From NCBI GenBank assembly GCA_026184435.1, contig CP046447.1: 64,000 nucleotides of DNA; one strand, given 5' to 3'. The position numbers were made by a program, and so were the translations under genes. Below the pieces are notes generated by a model. That model was not told where the DNA came from and did not search any database. It was given only the letters and a program-made list of their open reading frames with translations. Below, in pieces: positions 61,794 to 64,000 of the stretch. Each line of letters begins with the position of its first letter. Within the stretch, counting starts at the first letter, position 1. This stretch comes from JAADFF01 sp013153035 (GTDB taxonomy: Bacteria; Coprothermobacterota; Coprothermobacteria; Coprothermobacterales; JAADFF01).

Positions 61794-62673
61794 TGTTTTC
61801 ACCTCCAACATCTTTTTCTGCAATATATGTACCGAGCACCGTAAGAATACCACCAACAATGGTATAGATATTGGGACTATTTCCCAATATGAAAAACTCC
61901 GCTATGGCCGTGACAAGTGGAATAAAATAGAGCCCATTGGTCACTGTTTTGCCACCGGCAAGGGCTATGGCCTTATTCCACATGAGATAACCAAGGGCAG
62001 AGCAAAACACACCAAGATATATAAGGGCTATCCACGCAGACGGGGTAAACCATTTAGAAAATTCTACCGGTGTCCTCATTAGCTCATAGAGTGTAAAAGG
62101 TATGAAGAAGATAAGACCCCACAGACTGATATCCCTTGTTAGTGGCAGTTCATCGTAACCCGAAAGCTTTTCAACAAATACCGTATAGAAAATCCACGCA
62201 AACGCTGCACCAAACATGAGCGTATCACCCAGTGGGTTGAGTTTCAACACAAACCTACCATTGAATACAATAATAGCCACACCGATAAATGCCATGATGG
62301 TACCTATGTATCTGATAAGTGCAGATGGCTTTCTGTCAATTAGATCACGCACTACCAGATACCATACCGGGGTTGATGACACGATAAGGGAACCATTGGT
62401 GGCTGTTGTAAACTTTAACCCTGTGTTCTCAAAGACGAAGTACATAGTGACCCCAAAGAAACCGGCAAGCATGGCATAGTATTTATCTTTTCCACGATAC
62501 TGTATGGGGATACGCACAAGTGCATACAAGATGGCCACAGCAAGAACAAATCTTAGAAAACCGGCGGTAAATGGGGGCACAGTACCCACAAGAACCTTTG
62601 TGGCAACAAAAGACACTCCCCACAATACAACAGTAAAAGCCATATATAAAAGACCTTTGGCTCGTGCAGTCAT
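61786..62673 (-). CDS. EamA-family (DMT) transporter
   Basis: 295 residues with ten membrane helices in two EamA repeats (about 8-140 and 150-285). Family motifs: LWGVSFVATKVLVGTVPPF, FVFENTGLKFTTATNGSLI and GYLMWNKAIALAGGKTVTNG. Exports or imports a small metabolite, unknown. GGGGAGGAGAGGG before the ATG. Upstream gene of the EamA-DUF302 unit, divergent from the DUF2202 lipoprotein. Confidence 0.92.
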   Translation of the reverse strand: MTARAKGLLYMAFTVVLWGVSFVATKVLVGTVPPFTAGFLRFVLAVAILYALVRIPIQYRGKDKYYAMLAGFFGVTMYFVFENTGLKFTTATNGSLIVSSTPVWYLVVRDLIDRKPSALIRYIGTIMAFIGVAIIVFNGRFVLKLNPLGDTLMFGAAFAWIFYTVFVEKLSGYDELPLTRDISLWGLIFFIPFTLYELMRTPVEFSKWFTPSAWIALIYLGVFCSALGYLMWNKAIALAGGKTVTNGLYFIPLVTAIAEFFILGNSPNIYTIVGGILTVLGTYIAEKDVGGENND

Positions 62674-62815
62674 CCCTCTCCTCCCCCAAGTTTATTTTTC
62701 ACATTATACAGTATGCCATAGTGTCACAATGAGAAGCCTCGTGCGTATATATTTGTGAAAACAATTTGACAAGTATAAAATATTTATAGGAAAACCTTGA
62801 CAAGGAGGGGGATGT

Positions 62816-63514
62816 ATGATGAAAAAATTATTTAGTAGCTTAGTAGTAATCATGTTAATTGTCACAGTAGCATTTTCTTTTGCCGGTTGTGGAACCACTA
62901 ACAACAATACAAGTAACACTAACACAAGCACAACAACCCAACAAACCACTACTACCAGTGAAAACACTACAAACACCACAGCCTTAACACCACAGGAAAA
63001 AGAGGAACTTCTTTATATGGCTGAGGAAGAAAAACTGGCAAGAGATGTATACACAAAACTCTATGATATATGGAAAGATGAGGTCTTCTTAAACATTAGC
63101 AAGGCCGAACAAACCCATATGGACCAAGTTAGGGGCCTTATAGAGAAATATGGACTGGAGGATCCCACAGCAGACATGAAACCGGGAGAATTTAAAAATC
63201 CAGATCTTCAGAAACTCTACAACGACCTTGTGGCAAGAGGTAGAGAATCTCTTGTAGAGGCACTAAAAGTAGGTGCTCTTATTGAAGAGGTAGACATTAT
63301 AGACCTTGATAAGGCTATAGAGGGTACTGACAAGGCAGACATAAAGCAGGTATACGAAAATATTAGAAGTGGTTCCTATAACCACCTTAGGGCATTTGTC
63401 AGTGCACTTGAAAAACAGGGTATTACCTATACTCCACAAAAACTATCACCAGAAAGATACAATGAAATTATCTCTGGTTCTCAGGGGCACGGTAAAGGAA
63501 ACGGCGGAAACTAA
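62816..63514 (+). CDS. DUF2202 lipoprotein (ferritin-like fold)
   Basis: 232 residues. Lipobox FAGC (C24) and an Asn/Thr-rich linker (about 28-60), then a DUF2202 domain: LTPQEKEELLYMAEEEKLAR, KAEQTHMDQVRGLIEKYG, IDLDKAIEGTDKADIKQVYE and SGSYNHLRAFVSALEKQG. The Glu/His pattern (EEEK, EQTHM, YNHLRAF) is that of a ferritin-like di-iron bundle, so a surface metal-binding role is likely. Two adjacent ATGs (62816, 62819) share the GGAGGGGG site. Confidence 0.87.
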   Translation: MMKKLFSSLVVIMLIVTVAFSFAGCGTTNNNTSNTNTSTTTQQTTTTSENTTNTTALTPQEKEELLYMAEEEKLARDVYTKLYDIWKDEVFLNISKAEQTHMDQVRGLIEKYGLEDPTADMKPGEFKNPDLQKLYNDLVARGRESLVEALKVGALIEEVDIIDLDKAIEGTDKADIKQVYENIRSGSYNHLRAFVSALEKQGITYTPQKLSPERYNEIISGSQGHGKGNGGN

Positions 63515-63527
63515 GAACATAATGCCG

Positions 63528-63551
63528 AGGGACCCTGTCAGGGTCCCTTTT
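63528..63551 (+). terminator. Terminator of the DUF2202 gene
   Basis: 8-bp stem (AGGGACCC with GGGTCCCT), 5-base loop, then TTTTTATA. Confidence 0.92.
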
Positions 63552-63665
63552 TATATATCCTCTTTAACATAACTCCCTCCCCCTTAAGTCGTTTCTTTTT
63601 CTCTGTTGTTTAGCATGCTAAAATATCCCACAGGCTCAAAAGTTTAACTTGGGGAGGGAGTAAAT

Positions 63666-64000
63666 GTGTCGCTAAAAACCAAAGTCACACTGTGGACAGC
63701 TGGCATTATAACACTAGGTGGAATTGTTGCATTGGCTCTCATATGGCCTGCACCGCCAAAGATATTGTGGACCATCATATTGGCTGTCATTGGTGTAATA
63801 ATTGCCAACTTTTTCATATTACACATATCTCTAAAACCCCTTGATACATTGACAGAAACTGTGTCCTATATCACCAAGAACAAAGACTTCACCATAGAAA
63901 TAAAGATGAATAGAAAAGATGAAATCGGCATGGTGGCTCAGATGCTCAAAGACATATTAGGAGTTGCCAGAAGTATTATGTTTTCTCTGGCTAGCGCCCT
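63666..64000 (+). CDS. Methyl-accepting chemotaxis protein, N-terminal part (partial)
   Basis: GTG start with GGGGAGGG before it; the frame stays open to the window end (111 codons). Two close membrane helices (about 9-25 and 34-54) are followed by a HAMP-like segment (KPLDTLTETVSYITKNKDFT, then KDEIGMVAQMLKDILG), so the receptor lacks a large external sensor. The signalling domain must lie beyond the right edge. Second chemoreceptor of the window. Confidence 0.75.
   Translation, partial: MSLKTKVTLWTAGIITLGGIVALALIWPAPPKILWTIILAVIGVIIANFFILHISLKPLDTLTETVSYITKNKDFTIEIKMNRKDEIGMVAQMLKDILGVARSIMFSLASA

Noticed and set aside
59647..62673. A possible encapsulin or iron-storage compartment operon around EncFtn
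   Set aside because: None of the neighbouring genes has the HK97-like shell motifs; only the ferritin component is present.
1..64000. CRISPR arrays, rRNA genes, replication origin
   Set aside because: No regularly spaced direct repeats, no rRNA-like sequence and no DnaA-box cluster were seen on reading both strands.

Overview
The window is a bacterial chromosome segment at roughly 40 percent G+C (estimated by eye). Bacterial traits are strong G-rich Shine-Dalgarno sites (GGAGG to GGGGGG), a consensus sigma-70 promoter before a tRNA operon, tRNAs with encoded CCA, lipobox lipoproteins, SLH and stalk (copper-amine-oxidase-N-like) surface domains, GGDEF/EAL proteins and chemoreceptors. A membrane-bound [NiFe]-hydrogenase-like/Mrp module, an archaeal-style prefoldin alpha homologue, an encapsulated-ferritin homologue and an NADP-type glutamate dehydrogenase suggest an anaerobic, probably thermophilic, deep-branching or Firmicutes-like lineage. 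I cannot assign a phylum. No rRNA, CRISPR array or intact insertion sequence was seen.

Layout. 1-2047 (minus): start of a hydrogenase/Mrp operon in the order NuoC-like, large subunit, MrpE, MrpF (cut by the window edge). 2153-4626: MscS channel, cupin and thioredoxin-fold lipoprotein operon. 5543-13281: three tandem paralogous ~820-residue secreted stalk-domain proteins, each with its own terminator and a shared promoter/leader element. 13469-14473: P1 peptidase. 14548-14865: Leu-Asp-Phe tRNA operon. 14866-25342: a stretch rich in broken genes. It holds a decayed copy of the tRNA-Phe 3' half, several frameshifted or amber-interrupted small genes, a gene split at an A8 tract, an intact 1511-residue papain-like secreted protease, and a fully decayed three-gene operon. 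Uridine kinase and a small membrane protein are also here.

25343-38057: chemoreceptor, prefoldin-like gene with a 55-residue partner, FapA/DUF342 protein, a GGDEF and EAL pair, a lipoprotein with a second MscS, and a BsuPI-repeat SLH surface protein. 38141-41232: NSS transporter with its MetS-type 33-residue small subunit, then a CDF metal exporter overlapping a TetR regulator. 41268-46498: two DUF2207 membrane proteins flanking a DegV fatty-acid-binding protein. 46637-47998: glutamate dehydrogenase. 48225-50261: three related small polytopic membrane proteins. 50354-53072: small membrane protein, AEC carrier, DUF554 protein and an unknown.

53158-58073: a beta-propeller lipoprotein, then a McrBC type IV restriction system preceded by a 31-codon frame separated from mcrB only by an in-frame TAG. 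58060-62673 (minus): PhoPQ-type esterase fused to stalk domains, encapsulated-ferritin-like protein, degenerate amidase-like protein, Asp/Glu racemase, DUF302 and EamA proteins. 62816-64000: DUF2202 lipoprotein and the start of a second chemoreceptor. Many genes are envelope proteins or envelope sensors (stalk, SLH, lipoproteins, MscS, MCP), and two carry c-di-GMP domains, so much of this segment appears to serve the cell surface and signalling.
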